Below, in pieces: positions 41,561 to 50,346 of a DNA stretch of 64,000 nucleotides; position 1 is the stretch's first letter; every line of letters begins with the position of its first letter. Under the pieces are notes generated by a model. The model saw only the letters and a list, made by a program, of their open reading frames with translations, did not search any database and had not been told where the DNA came from. This DNA comes from DASUPK01 sp963728875. Lineage in GTDB: Bacteria > Actinomycetota > Thermoleophilia > Solirubrobacterales > 70-9. Location of the stretch: assembly GCA_963728875.1 (NCBI GenBank), contig CAVSLJ010000002.1, forward strand, positions 558,001-622,000, in the 5' to 3' direction. The translations under genes and the position numbers were made by a program.

Positions 41561-43069
41561 ATGGAAGGCAAAGCGAAAACCGGCATCTCCCCCACCCGCG
41601 CCGAGGACTTCCCTCAGTGGTTCCAGAGCGTGGTGCGCGACGCCGAGGTCGCCGAGCTCGACCACGTCCGTGGCGCGATGGTGATCCGTCCCTGGGGCTA
41701 CGGCACCTGGGAGCTGATGCAGCGCGCGCTCGACGACGGGATCAAGGAGACCGGTGCGCAGAACGCCTACTTCCCCCTGTTCATCCCGCTGAGCTACTTC
41801 GAGGAGGAGGCCAAGCACGTCGAGGGCTTCGCGAAGGAGATGGCGGTCGTGACCCATCACCGCCTCGAGCAGGGCGACGACGGCAAGCTCCACCCCGCCG
41901 CGGAGCTACCGGAGCCGCTGATCGTTCGCCCAACCTCGGAGACGGTGATCGGCCGCTCCTTCGCCAAGTGGATCAACTCCTACCGCGACCTGCCGCTGAT
42001 GGTCAACCAGTGGTGCAACATCGTCCGCTGGGAGCTGCGGCCTCGCGTGCTGCTTCGCACGACCGAGTTCCTCTGGCAGGAGGGGCACACCGCCCACGCC
42101 AACGAGCAGGAGGCGCTCGAGGAGACCCGTCGCATGCTGGGCGTCTACCGCGAGTTCGCCGAGTCCGTGCTCGCCATCCCGGTCATTCCGGGTGAGAAGC
42201 CCGAGTCCGAGCGTTTTCCCGGGGCCGAGATCACGCTCAGCATCGAGGCGATGATGCAGGACGGGAAGGCCCTCCAGTCCGGCACGTCGCACTACCTCGG
42301 CCAGACCTTCTCGGGGGCGATGGACATGGAGTTCACCGACGAGGACGGTGAGCGGAAGCTCTGCTACACGACCTCCTGGGGGGTCTCCACGCGGATGCTC
42401 GGGGCCGTGGTGATGACCCACGCCGACGACAACGGCCTGCGGGTGCCGCCCCGGGTGGCTCCCAAGCAGGTTCAGATCGTCCCGATCACGCGCGACGATT
42501 CGGCGCGGGTGTTGGAGGCAGCCGGGCAGCTGCGGGCCGAGCTTGGCGAGCGGTCCTGGATGGACGTCCCGATTCGCGCGGAGGTCGACTCGCGCGATCG
42601 CAAGCCCGCCGAGAAGCGCTGGGAGTGGATCCGCAAGGGCGTGCCGATCGTGATCGAGATCGGCGAGCGCGACCTCGACCAGGGCGTCGTGACGATGACT
42701 CGCCGCGATGACGAGAGCCTCTCCCGCGACGCGGTCCCGAGCGAGGGCGCGGCCGACGCGGTGGTGGGCGTCCTCGGCGACATCCAGCTTGGGCTCTTCG
42801 AGGAGGCGGCCAAGCGTCTCCGGGAGCGCACCCGCGACGAAATCACCACGCTCGAGGAGCTCAGGGAGTTCTTCTCCGGGGACGACACGGAGTCCGGCGG
42901 CTTCGTCAAGGCTCCCTGGAGCGAGGACCCCGAGACGGAGAAGACCATGGGAGAGCTGGGCGTCTCGGTGCGCTGCATCCCCTTCGACGAGCAGCTGCCA
43001 CCGGACGCGCGCTGCGTGATCACCGGCGGCCCGGCGAAGGTGATCGCGATCTTCGCGAAGGCCTACTGA
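41561..43069 (+). CDS. proS: Prolyl-tRNA synthetase, archaeal/eukaryotic type
   Basis: 502 aa from ATG 41561. Class II motifs: VIRPWGYGTWELMQ, RPTSETVIG, motif 2 RTTEFLWQEGHTAHA, motif 3 GVSTRMLGAVVMTHAD. It lacks the bacterial editing (INS) domain and ends with the zinc-like extension ending IFAKAY, as in type 3 ProRS. Charges tRNA-Pro. Its 3' end overlaps a small minus-strand ORF by 7 bp. Confidence 0.95.
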   Translation: MEGKAKTGISPTRAEDFPQWFQSVVRDAEVAELDHVRGAMVIRPWGYGTWELMQRALDDGIKETGAQNAYFPLFIPLSYFEEEAKHVEGFAKEMAVVTHHRLEQGDDGKLHPAAELPEPLIVRPTSETVIGRSFAKWINSYRDLPLMVNQWCNIVRWELRPRVLLRTTEFLWQEGHTAHANEQEALEETRRMLGVYREFAESVLAIPVIPGEKPESERFPGAEITLSIEAMMQDGKALQSGTSHYLGQTFSGAMDMEFTDEDGERKLCYTTSWGVSTRMLGAVVMTHADDNGLRVPPRVAPKQVQIVPITRDDSARVLEAAGQLRAELGERSWMDVPIRAEVDSRDRKPAEKRWEWIRKGVPIVIEIGERDLDQGVVTMTRRDDESLSRDAVPSEGAADAVVGVLGDIQLGLFEEAAKRLRERTRDEITTLEELREFFSGDDTESGGFVKAPWSEDPETEKTMGELGVSVRCIPFDEQLPPDARCVITGGPAKVIAIFAKAY

Positions 43070-43221
43070 GCGCTCTGCCGGCTCGTGGGCGGCGCCGGCG
43101 TGTTGGTGTCTCTGCGCAGGTCGACGAAGAAGGAGGACCCGCACGAGAGGCACCCGACCATCGCGCCGTAGCGCGTGTAGATCATCAGGCGGAGGTTCAG
43201 CGGGTTGCCGTGTCCACACAT
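43063..43221 (-). CDS. Small putative zinc-binding protein, 52 aa
   Basis: ATG 43221 to TAG 43063. Begins MCGHGNPLNLRLMIYTRYGA and contains GCLSCGSSFF, so Cys2, His4 and a CxxC could bind one zinc. Good codon use and a clear frame between two genes favour a real gene; no database identity is claimed. Two 13-bp direct repeats lie upstream. Confidence 0.5.
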   Translation of the reverse strand: MCGHGNPLNLRLMIYTRYGAMVGCLSCGSSFFVDLRRDTNTPAPPTSRQSAQ

Positions 43222-43260
43222 CAGGCTGGAGATGATCCCGTCGGCGGGACGTCTCGAAAA

Positions 43261-43295
43261 GCGTGCGAACTACCACTGGTTGGCGTGCGAACTAC
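43261..43295. repeat. Direct repeat upstream of the 52-aa gene
   Basis: GCGTGCGAACTAC at 43261-43273 and again at 43283-43295, starts 22 bp apart (about two helical turns), 40-75 bp upstream of the small gene start. Looks like a tandem operator. Confidence 0.6.
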
Positions 43296-43347
43296 GCCAC
43301 CTGCCGACGGGGAATTGCGGATCGGGGGCGGGGCCTCGTACGATCGT

Positions 43348-43361
43348 CCAGGGCGCCCTGG
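43348..43361. terminator. Palindrome directly after ispG
   Basis: CCAGGGCGCCCTGG, a perfect 14-bp palindrome touching the ispG stop. Could be a weak terminator or a protein site. Confidence 0.3.
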
Positions 43362-44666
43362 TCAGGTGCGGGTGAAGCGTCGTCCCGCCGTGGGCGACGC
43401 TTCCTCGTCGAGCGCGGGGCGCTTGACAGGCTTCAGGTAGGGCTCGCCATCGGCGAGGTCCGGGCCGGTGACGTCGGTGGCGTCGGCACTGGCGGCCTCG
43501 GCCTCGAGCTTGGCGATGCGCTCGGGGGTGAGCTCGCCCGCGTTCTCCTCCTCGATCCTGGCGAGCCAATCCGCGCCTTCTCGGGCCTTGGCCTCCTCGA
43601 CCTCGACCGAGCCGCGGTCGAGCGACTTATCGATCTCGGCGAACAGGGCGTCGACCAGCTCCGCCTGGGGGACCTTCCGCAGTGGCTTGCCGTGGGAGAA
43701 GATCAGGCCCTCGTCCTTGGCGCCGGTGATCCCGAAGTCCGCGTGAGATGCCTCGCCGATCCCGTTCACGGCGCAGCCAAGCACCGCGACCTCGACGGGC
43801 TCCGTGTACCCCTCGAGGCGCTGCTCGATCTCTGCGACGACCGTGTCCATGTCGAACTGGAGGCGGCCGCAGGTCGGGCAGGCGATCAGCACCGGGCCAC
43901 GCTCGCGCAATTTCAGGGCCTTGAGGATCTCCCAGCCGACCTTGACCTCCTCCTCCGCATGGAACGTGGAGAGGGAGATCCGAATGGTGTCCCCGACCCC
44001 GTCGGCGAGCAGAGTGCCGAGCCCGACCGAGGACTTGAGTGAGCCGGACCACTTCGTCCCCGCCTCGGTGATTCCCAGGTGGATCGGATAGGGGATGCGC
44101 TCGGCGAGAAGGCGATTGGAGGCGATCGTGTTGGGGACGCTGGTCGACTTGATCGAGACCTTGAAGTTCTCGAAGTCGAGCGACTCCATCATTTCGACGA
44201 ACTCGACCGCCGCCTGTACCAGCGCCTCGACCGAGTTCTGACGCTCGAGCTCGTGCAGGTGCTTGGGCAGCGATCCCGAGTTGACTCCGATCCGCATCGG
44301 GACGTTCGCGGCATTCGCCTTCTTCGCCACCTCGGCGACCTTCTCGCGGCCGCCGATGTTTCCCGGGTTCAGCCGGATGCAATCGGCGCCGGCGTCGATC
44401 GCCTTCAGCGCGAGCGTGTGATTGAAGTGGATGTCGGCGATCACCGGGATCGGCGACTCCCTGACGATCGTCTTCAGGGCCTCGACGTCCTTGTCACGTG
44501 GCACGGCCACCCGCACGAGGTCGGCTCCCGCCTCGGCGACCGTCCGGATCTGCTCCATCGTCGCCTCGAGATTTGCCGTCTCGGTCTTGCACATCGTCTG
44601 CACGGCGACGGGTGCGCCGCCCCCGATGGGGACGTCGCGCACGAAGATCTGGCGCTTGGAGGCCAC
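43362..44666 (-). CDS. ispG: 4-hydroxy-3-methylbut-2-enyl diphosphate synthase IspG, extended C-terminus
   Basis: 434 aa from GTG 44666. TIM-barrel part with RLNPGNIGGREKVAEV and MRIGVNSGSLPKHL; 4Fe-4S ligands in IACPTCGRLQ and VLGCAVNGIGEASHADFG. Converts MEcPP to HMBPP in the MEP pathway. The last ~80 residues (after FAEIDKSLDRG) are an acidic/basic tail not needed in usual IspG. Separated from dxr-rseP by five inserted genes. Confidence 0.95.
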   Translation of the reverse strand: MASKRQIFVRDVPIGGGAPVAVQTMCKTETANLEATMEQIRTVAEAGADLVRVAVPRDKDVEALKTIVRESPIPVIADIHFNHTLALKAIDAGADCIRLNPGNIGGREKVAEVAKKANAANVPMRIGVNSGSLPKHLHELERQNSVEALVQAAVEFVEMMESLDFENFKVSIKSTSVPNTIASNRLLAERIPYPIHLGITEAGTKWSGSLKSSVGLGTLLADGVGDTIRISLSTFHAEEEVKVGWEILKALKLRERGPVLIACPTCGRLQFDMDTVVAEIEQRLEGYTEPVEVAVLGCAVNGIGEASHADFGITGAKDEGLIFSHGKPLRKVPQAELVDALFAEIDKSLDRGSVEVEEAKAREGADWLARIEEENAGELTPERIAKLEAEAASADATDVTGPDLADGEPYLKPVKRPALDEEASPTAGRRFTRT

Positions 44667-44801
44667 GGGCACAGGGTAGCCGTGGGGCCATTTCCGGCGT
44701 TTCGCAATCCCGTGAAAGCGCCATCCCGTAAGCGCTATTGCACCGTTCGTGCCTGTCTGAGATGATCGGCTTTCGCTAAGGGGACCACGGAGGGAGAAGG
44801 A

Positions 44802-45539
44802 ATGAATCGCCGTTTCGCTCGAATCACGCTCGGGACCACGCTCGCCGCGGCGGCCATTGCGGTCGCACCCGCGGCCGCCGCCGCCGACACGGTGACGATA
44901 GGCAGCCCGCTCGTCAGCAACTACGACGGTGGAATCAGCAACAGCGCGCTCAGCGTTCAACTCTCCTTCGACCCGGCGACGAGCTCCAACCCCGTCGTCT
45001 CCCCCGTCAATGGCACGATCACCGACTGGAAGGTGAAGAGCGCCGACGACGGGGCCGTCTACACGCTCAAGGTGCTGCGGCCGAACGGACCGGTCAGCAT
45101 CGTCCCGGCCACCAACACGAACTTCACCGCGATTGCATCCGTGCAGGCTCCATCGCCTGTCCCCAATGGGACCTTTGCCGGGACCCCGACCGGCGTGATC
45201 TTCGATTACCCGGCGTCGCTGCCGATCAGCAAGGGCGACTACGTTGGGCTGCTCGGCGTCGGCGGCGGAGGCGCTAACGGCCTGGCACAGGCGATGGCGA
45301 ATGGCCTGCCGCAGAGCACATTCGCCAACAACTTCGCGTCGCAGCCCACGGACGGAAACTCGGCCAATCTCCTGGCTGACGCGCAGCACGAGCTGCTGCT
45401 GCAGGCGACGATCGAATTCACGCCGCCGGCCTCCCCCGTCGGGAAGGTCCAAAAGCGCAAGTGCAAGAAGAAAGCGAAGAAGCGCTCGGCCGAGATCGCC
45501 AAGAAGAAGTGCAAGAAGAAGAAGAAGAAGAAGCACTAG
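44802..45539 (+). CDS. Secreted protein with Lys/Cys tail (1)
   Basis: 245 aa. Strong ribosome site (GAGGGAGAAGGA). Signal peptide cleaved near AAAADT, beta-rich ectodomain with GTITDWKVKSADDGAVYTLK and no recognised family, then a tail with KRKCKKKAKKR and KKKCKKKKKKKH. Same length and same MNRR start as the next gene, but the ectodomains differ. Divergent from ispG. Confidence 0.78.
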   Translation: MNRRFARITLGTTLAAAAIAVAPAAAAADTVTIGSPLVSNYDGGISNSALSVQLSFDPATSSNPVVSPVNGTITDWKVKSADDGAVYTLKVLRPNGPVSIVPATNTNFTAIASVQAPSPVPNGTFAGTPTGVIFDYPASLPISKGDYVGLLGVGGGGANGLAQAMANGLPQSTFANNFASQPTDGNSANLLADAQHELLLQATIEFTPPASPVGKVQKRKCKKKAKKRSAEIAKKKCKKKKKKKH

Positions 45540-45607
45540 TGGGATTCAGAGGGGAGAAGATTGAACGCCGTCGTTGCGATGTACAGGGGTATCTGGGAAG
45601 GGGAAAG

Positions 45608-46345
45608 ATGAATCGCCGCCTCAAGCGAACCGTCTTGGCAGGACTGCTCACCACCGGTCTCGCCGGGCTGCTTGCCACGAGTGCGGCTGCCAGCTTCCAC
45701 CTGACCAAGATTCGCGAGGTTCATCGAGGTACCGATGCGGCGCACAGCTATGTGATGTTGCAGCTCCCCGAGGACGGCGAGGGTTTTCTGATGAACCACT
45801 ACGTCAGTTTCAGGAGCGCAGACGGCCAGATCGGGGGTGACCACCTGATTACCACCAACGCCGGTTTCAACCTGAGCCAGCGCACCTACTTGGTAGGAGG
45901 CTCGGCGGTACCGGGCACGGACAGCCCCGGCGCCGATGACCAACTGGTCAATCAAGATGGCGCTGTCTGCTACGAGACCGGTCCCACTGGTACGGGCGGT
46001 CTTGATTGCGTCACCTGGGGCACCTTCAACGGGATGACTACGCCACTTTCTTCCCCCGCCGGCAATCCGGCACCGGCACTCGCCGTGGGACAGTCGCTCG
46101 TCCGCACGATCGCGCGCGGATGCGCAACTGCGCTTGACGCGCCCGACGACACCGACAACAGCGTGGCCGATTTCTCGATTGGCACTCCCATCGGCCGAAA
46201 CAATGCCGCCACGCCGACCGAGAAACCCTGCACGGGCAGCGGCGGCGGTACCACGACGACGAAGAAGTGCAAGAAGCACAAGAAGAAGTCCGGCGGCTAC
46301 TCCGCCAAGAAGAAGAAGTGCAAGAAGAAGAAGAAGCACCACTAG
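45608..46345 (+). CDS. Secreted protein with Lys/Cys tail (2)
   Basis: 245 aa. GGGGAAAG ribosome site, signal peptide to about residue 28, ectodomain beginning HLTKIREVHRG with YVMLQLPEDGEGFL that vaguely resembles lamin-tail domains, several Cys, Thr linker, tail KKCKKHKKKS...KKKKCKKKKKHH. Function unknown; the tail is shared with two other proteins in this window. Confidence 0.78.
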   Translation: MNRRLKRTVLAGLLTTGLAGLLATSAAASFHLTKIREVHRGTDAAHSYVMLQLPEDGEGFLMNHYVSFRSADGQIGGDHLITTNAGFNLSQRTYLVGGSAVPGTDSPGADDQLVNQDGAVCYETGPTGTGGLDCVTWGTFNGMTTPLSSPAGNPAPALAVGQSLVRTIARGCATALDAPDDTDNSVADFSIGTPIGRNNAATPTEKPCTGSGGGTTTTKKCKKHKKKSGGYSAKKKKCKKKKKHH

Positions 46346-46348
46346 CGG

Positions 46349-47248
46349 CTACGCACCCGCCCGGCTGAGCTTCTCCTTCAGGCCGCTGACGCCGTCCGAG
46401 CCATCCACGCGGATGCGATGCAGCTCGTCCATCAGACGACGGGATGCCTCACCCGGCAGCTCGGTCGTCGCACCGAGGTAACCGGCCTGGCGAACTGCCC
46501 TGATCGTGGACCGGTTGAATTTGCCCGCCGGGTAGCAGAAGAAGTTCACGGGCTGCTTGAAGCGATGCCTGAGGATCTGCCGCGAGCCCGCGACCTCCCG
46601 ACGGAGGCGGGCGCCGGTCATCGTCGTCAGGTCGAGGTGGCTGATCGTGTGGGCGTCGAGCTCCCAGCCGTCGTCGATAAGCCGCTCGACCATTTCACCG
46701 CTGAGCTCCTCGCCCACGTTGCCGACGAGCAGGTTGAGGTCGCCCGGCCAGTGCAGGTTACGCAGCGTGCGCCGCGCGAAGACGTAGTCGCCGCGGTAGC
46801 CGTCGTCGAAGGTGAGGACGATGGGCTTGGGCGGGAGCTTCCCATCTCCGAACCAGGCGTCGTAAACCTGGTTCAGCGTGACCGCCGCGTAGCCTCGGCG
46901 GGCGAGCCATTTCGCCTGCGCCGTGAAGGACTTCGGATCGACGAACAGCTGAGGAAACTGCGCACTTGGAGGCGGATCGGCGATCACGTGGTACATCAGG
47001 ACCGGGACCGGTCCCTTGTGGGGCTCCAGATCGCCCGTATCCCGAGGAGGTCCAAGGCCGCCGCGGGAAAGCTTCACCGGCTTTGCGGCAGTGCCCGTCT
47101 CGCCTCCCGCAGCTGCGCCGACGACCGCCCCGATCACGGCGCTCGCCACCGCCGCGACGAACAGCGCGTTGCGGCGGCGAAGAGCGGCTCTGCGTCGACG
47201 CTCCTGCAGGTGGCGCAGCCGGCGCCGCCTGCGGATCGCATCCTCCAT
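46349..47248 (-). CDS. Membrane-anchored polysaccharide deacetylase (CE4)
   Basis: 299 aa. Arg-rich N-terminus, one membrane helix (~29-48), then the NodB domain: VPVLMYHVI, IVLTFDDGYRGDY (metal Asp), DAHTISHLDLT (metal His pair), FFCYPAGKFN. Probably deacetylates peptidoglycan or surface glycan outside the cell. Followed 3 bp upstream by the acyl-CoA ligase stop. Confidence 0.9.
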   Translation of the reverse strand: MEDAIRRRRRLRHLQERRRRAALRRRNALFVAAVASAVIGAVVGAAAGGETGTAAKPVKLSRGGLGPPRDTGDLEPHKGPVPVLMYHVIADPPPSAQFPQLFVDPKSFTAQAKWLARRGYAAVTLNQVYDAWFGDGKLPPKPIVLTFDDGYRGDYVFARRTLRNLHWPGDLNLLVGNVGEELSGEMVERLIDDGWELDAHTISHLDLTTMTGARLRREVAGSRQILRHRFKQPVNFFCYPAGKFNRSTIRAVRQAGYLGATTELPGEASRRLMDELHRIRVDGSDGVSGLKEKLSRAGA

Positions 47249-47251
47249 GGG

Positions 47252-49066
47252 TCAGCGCTGGTAGAGCGCCTCGATCTCCTCGGCGTACTTCTCGTCGATG
47301 GGCTTGCGCTTCAGCTTCATCGTCGGCGTGAGCTCGTCGCCGCCGGGCTCCCACTGGGCCGGGAGGATCGCGAACTTCTTGATCTGCTCGACCCGCGCCA
47401 TCTTGGTGTTCGCCTGATCGACGGCCGCCTGAATGGCCTCCCGGGTCTTCTGCTCCTTGGCCAGCTCCTCGATGGACTTGCCCTCGAGGCCGTTCTGGGA
47501 GGCCCAGACCGGGGCGAAGTCAGGATCGAGAACGATCAGCGCGGTGTTGAAGGGGCGGCCGTTGCCGATCGCCGCCGCCTGGCCCACCAGCGGGCTCGCG
47601 GACTTGACGTGCGATTCGATGTTCGCCGGTGACATGTTCTTGCCGGCGGCGCTGATGATCAGCTCCTTCTTGCGGTCGACGATCTTCAGATAACCGTCCT
47701 CGTCGATCTCGCCGATGTCGCCGGTCCGCAGCCAGCGGTCCTCGGTGAATGCCTCGTCGTTCTTCTCCGCGAGGTTGCGGTAGCCGGGCATCACGCAGTC
47801 GGCCTTGACCAGGACCTCGCCGTCGTCGTCGAGGCGGATCTCGACGCCCGGCGTGGGCGGGCCGACCGTGCCGAGCTTGATCCGATCCGGGGGGTTGATG
47901 GTGCCGAGCCCGCAGGTCTCGGACATGCCCCAGAGTTCGCCGATCGGGATGCCGATCGCGTGGAAGAACTCGAGTACCTCGAGCGGGGTCGGAGCAGCGC
48001 CGACGTTGACCGCGAGCGCCTCGTCGAGGCCGAGTTGGGAGCGGAGCGCCGAGAAGAGCTGCTCGTCGGCCTGCGCCGCGGCTGCCGCGACCTCGGCCGG
48101 CACCTCCTCCCCGGCCTGCTCGGCGCGCACCTTCGCGAGCGAGGCCTCGAGCCCCTTCTCGGCCGGGACGCGCTGCTCGTCGGGCAGGCCGGCCAGCATC
48201 GCCTCGAGACCCGCCTTGAGCTTCTCGAAGATCCGCGGCACGGCGAAGAACCAGGTCGGCTTCACCTTGGGCAGGAACTCCGCGATCCGCCGCGGGTCCT
48301 CGCAGACGTAGACGGCGAGGCCCTTGGTGATCGGCAGGTAGTAGTGCGCGTTCCGCTCGGCGACGTGCGCAGCCGGCAGCCACGAGATCACCTTGCCGCC
48401 CCGCTCGGGGAGCTGGATCAGCTCGTCGGCCGTCGCGATCGCGAAGAGCAGGTTGCGATGCGTGAGCTGGACGCCCTTGGGCGGGCCGGTCGTTCCAGAC
48501 GTGTAGATCAGGGTGAGCAGGTCGTCTGGGCCGAGATCCGCGACTGAGTCAGCCGGATCGAACTCCGGATCCATCTCCATCAGCTCCTCGAGGGTGTGGT
48601 CGCCGCCCTCTCCATCGACGACGATCACGTGCTCGAGATCCGGCAGCTCCTTGCGCGCCTCGTTGAAGTGGTCGAGGTAGGCGCTCTCGATGATCGCGAC
48701 CCGGCTGCCCGCATCGGAGACGACGTACTGGATCTGCTCAGGAGCGAGGGTCTGGTAGATCGAGAAGGGGACGCCGCCCAGAGAGACGGCCGCCAGGTCG
48801 CACGGGATGAACTCCCAGCGGTTTCCGAGCATGAGGGCGACCGTGTCCCCCTTCTTCACTCCGAGCTTGGCGAGCCCGCCGGCGATCCGGTGGACACGAT
48901 CCCGCAGCTCGTTCCAGCTCAGGTCCACCCCGCGGGCCTCGTCGCGGATCGCGAGGTCGTCGCCCAGCCGCTCCACCTGCTCATAGAAGGCCTTGGGCAG
49001 GTTCTCAGCGGCCAACCCCGGCGCCGCGCCCCCGCTGGCAGACCGCTCTGAAGTCGTTACCTCCAC
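47252..49066 (-). CDS. Long-chain acyl-CoA synthetase (AMP-binding)
   Basis: 604 aa, GTG start. P-loop LIYTSGTTGPPKGVQLTH, ELWGMSETCGLGTINPP, WLRTGDIGEIDEDGYLKIVD, and catalytic Lys region TPTMKLKRKPI. FadD15/FAA1-like with an Ala/Glu-rich insertion (~300-340). Activates fatty acids for lipid synthesis or degradation; could feed the WS/DGAT enzyme. Upstream of rseP. Confidence 0.92.
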   Translation of the reverse strand: MEVTTSERSASGGAAPGLAAENLPKAFYEQVERLGDDLAIRDEARGVDLSWNELRDRVHRIAGGLAKLGVKKGDTVALMLGNRWEFIPCDLAAVSLGGVPFSIYQTLAPEQIQYVVSDAGSRVAIIESAYLDHFNEARKELPDLEHVIVVDGEGGDHTLEELMEMDPEFDPADSVADLGPDDLLTLIYTSGTTGPPKGVQLTHRNLLFAIATADELIQLPERGGKVISWLPAAHVAERNAHYYLPITKGLAVYVCEDPRRIAEFLPKVKPTWFFAVPRIFEKLKAGLEAMLAGLPDEQRVPAEKGLEASLAKVRAEQAGEEVPAEVAAAAAQADEQLFSALRSQLGLDEALAVNVGAAPTPLEVLEFFHAIGIPIGELWGMSETCGLGTINPPDRIKLGTVGPPTPGVEIRLDDDGEVLVKADCVMPGYRNLAEKNDEAFTEDRWLRTGDIGEIDEDGYLKIVDRKKELIISAAGKNMSPANIESHVKSASPLVGQAAAIGNGRPFNTALIVLDPDFAPVWASQNGLEGKSIEELAKEQKTREAIQAAVDQANTKMARVEQIKKFAILPAQWEPGGDELTPTMKLKRKPIDEKYAEEIEALYQR

Positions 49067-49113
49067 AGCACGCTCTCCTCTCCTCGGAAACCCTGGAAAA
49101 CGCTACACCAGCA

Positions 49114-50346
49114 TCAGCTCGTGAGCCTGCCGATGTCGTTGCTCAATCCGATCACGAAGAGCATGATCACGAGCAGGAAGCCGACCACGCTGGCCCGCTC
49201 GATCACCCAGAAGGGCACCCGTCTGCCCCGGACCTTCTCGACCAGGCTCCAGAAGATGTGACCGCCGTCCAGCGGCAGGAACGGGAAGAGGTTGATCAGC
49301 CCGAGCGAGAGGCTGATCACCGCGAGCACGAAGATCGCCTGGTGCGCGTCGAAGCCGATCGCCTGGTTGAGCGCCTGCGAGCCGCCCACGATGCCCGAGA
49401 CCTGCTTGCGCTGCTCGGACTCGAAGAGGCGGCCGATCACTGAGACAGTGCGCGAGGTGACGAACCACATCTTGTCCACGGCCAGCTTCGCCGCCTCGGC
49501 GGGCGTCTGGTCGGCAGTGGCGGTTCCGACCGCCGTGAACTCGATTCCGAGCCGATAGCGATGGTGATCGGGGTCGTAGTAGGTGTGGAGATGGAGCGTC
49601 TTCACCTTGCCATTTCGATCGACCTTCACGGTCACCGGCGTGGCCGAGATGCAATTCGGTGACCTGCCCCCGGGACAGTGGTGACTCCGGATCAGGTTCG
49701 TGATGTGCGCGAACTTGTCGTTGGCGACGTTGATCCGCCGGTCCGCGTCGTCGATCTTCGAGAGGTCCGGAATCGTCGCTCGGGTCCCATCGACCGCGAG
49801 CAGCCTGTCACCGGGCTTGATCACGCCGGCGGCCGGCGTGCCGGCGGTGACCGACTCGACCGAGATGCCCTTGGGCACGGGCAGGCTCAGGTACACCGCG
49901 AACAGCAGGACGAAGGCCAGGACGATGTTGACCACCGGCCCTGCGGCGATCACCACGATTCGCTTCCAGACCGGCTGGTTGTAGTAGGCACGGCGCAGGA
50001 CCTCGGGATCCACCTCTCCCCCGCCCTCGATCGATTGCGGCGTCACGCCCCCCGAGTCCGCGCCCTCGATCTGCTCGAGCAGCCCTGGCGTGTGTTCGGC
50101 CTGCTCCCCGCGCTCCGCCGCCTCGAGCTCCTCGGGGTTCATCCCGGTGATCTTCACGAAGCCGCCCAGAGGGATCATGCCGATCCCATACTCGGTCTCC
50201 CCCCTCCGGAAGCTGACGAGCTTGGGCGGGAAGAAGAGGAAGAATCGCTCGACGCGCATCCCGGTGAGCTTCGCCGCGACGAAGTGCCCGCCCTCGTGGA
50301 GGATGACCAGGACGGCGAAGCCGCCGACCACCAGGACCCAGCTCAC
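49114..50346 (-). CDS. rseP: Site-2 protease RseP/Rip1-type
   Basis: 410 aa intramembrane zinc protease. VILHEGGHFVAAK near the N-terminus, PDZ domain ~150-260, FPFLPLDGGHIFWSLVEK second metal motif. Cleaves membrane anti-sigma factors in regulated proteolysis. GTG start overlaps the dxr stop (GTGA). The RskA-like proteins at 35-37 kb are possible, unproven, substrates. Confidence 0.94.
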   Translation of the reverse strand: MSWVLVVGGFAVLVILHEGGHFVAAKLTGMRVERFFLFFPPKLVSFRRGETEYGIGMIPLGGFVKITGMNPEELEAAERGEQAEHTPGLLEQIEGADSGGVTPQSIEGGGEVDPEVLRRAYYNQPVWKRIVVIAAGPVVNIVLAFVLLFAVYLSLPVPKGISVESVTAGTPAAGVIKPGDRLLAVDGTRATIPDLSKIDDADRRINVANDKFAHITNLIRSHHCPGGRSPNCISATPVTVKVDRNGKVKTLHLHTYYDPDHHRYRLGIEFTAVGTATADQTPAEAAKLAVDKMWFVTSRTVSVIGRLFESEQRKQVSGIVGGSQALNQAIGFDAHQAIFVLAVISLSLGLINLFPFLPLDGGHIFWSLVEKVRGRRVPFWVIERASVVGFLLVIMLFVIGLSNDIGRLTS

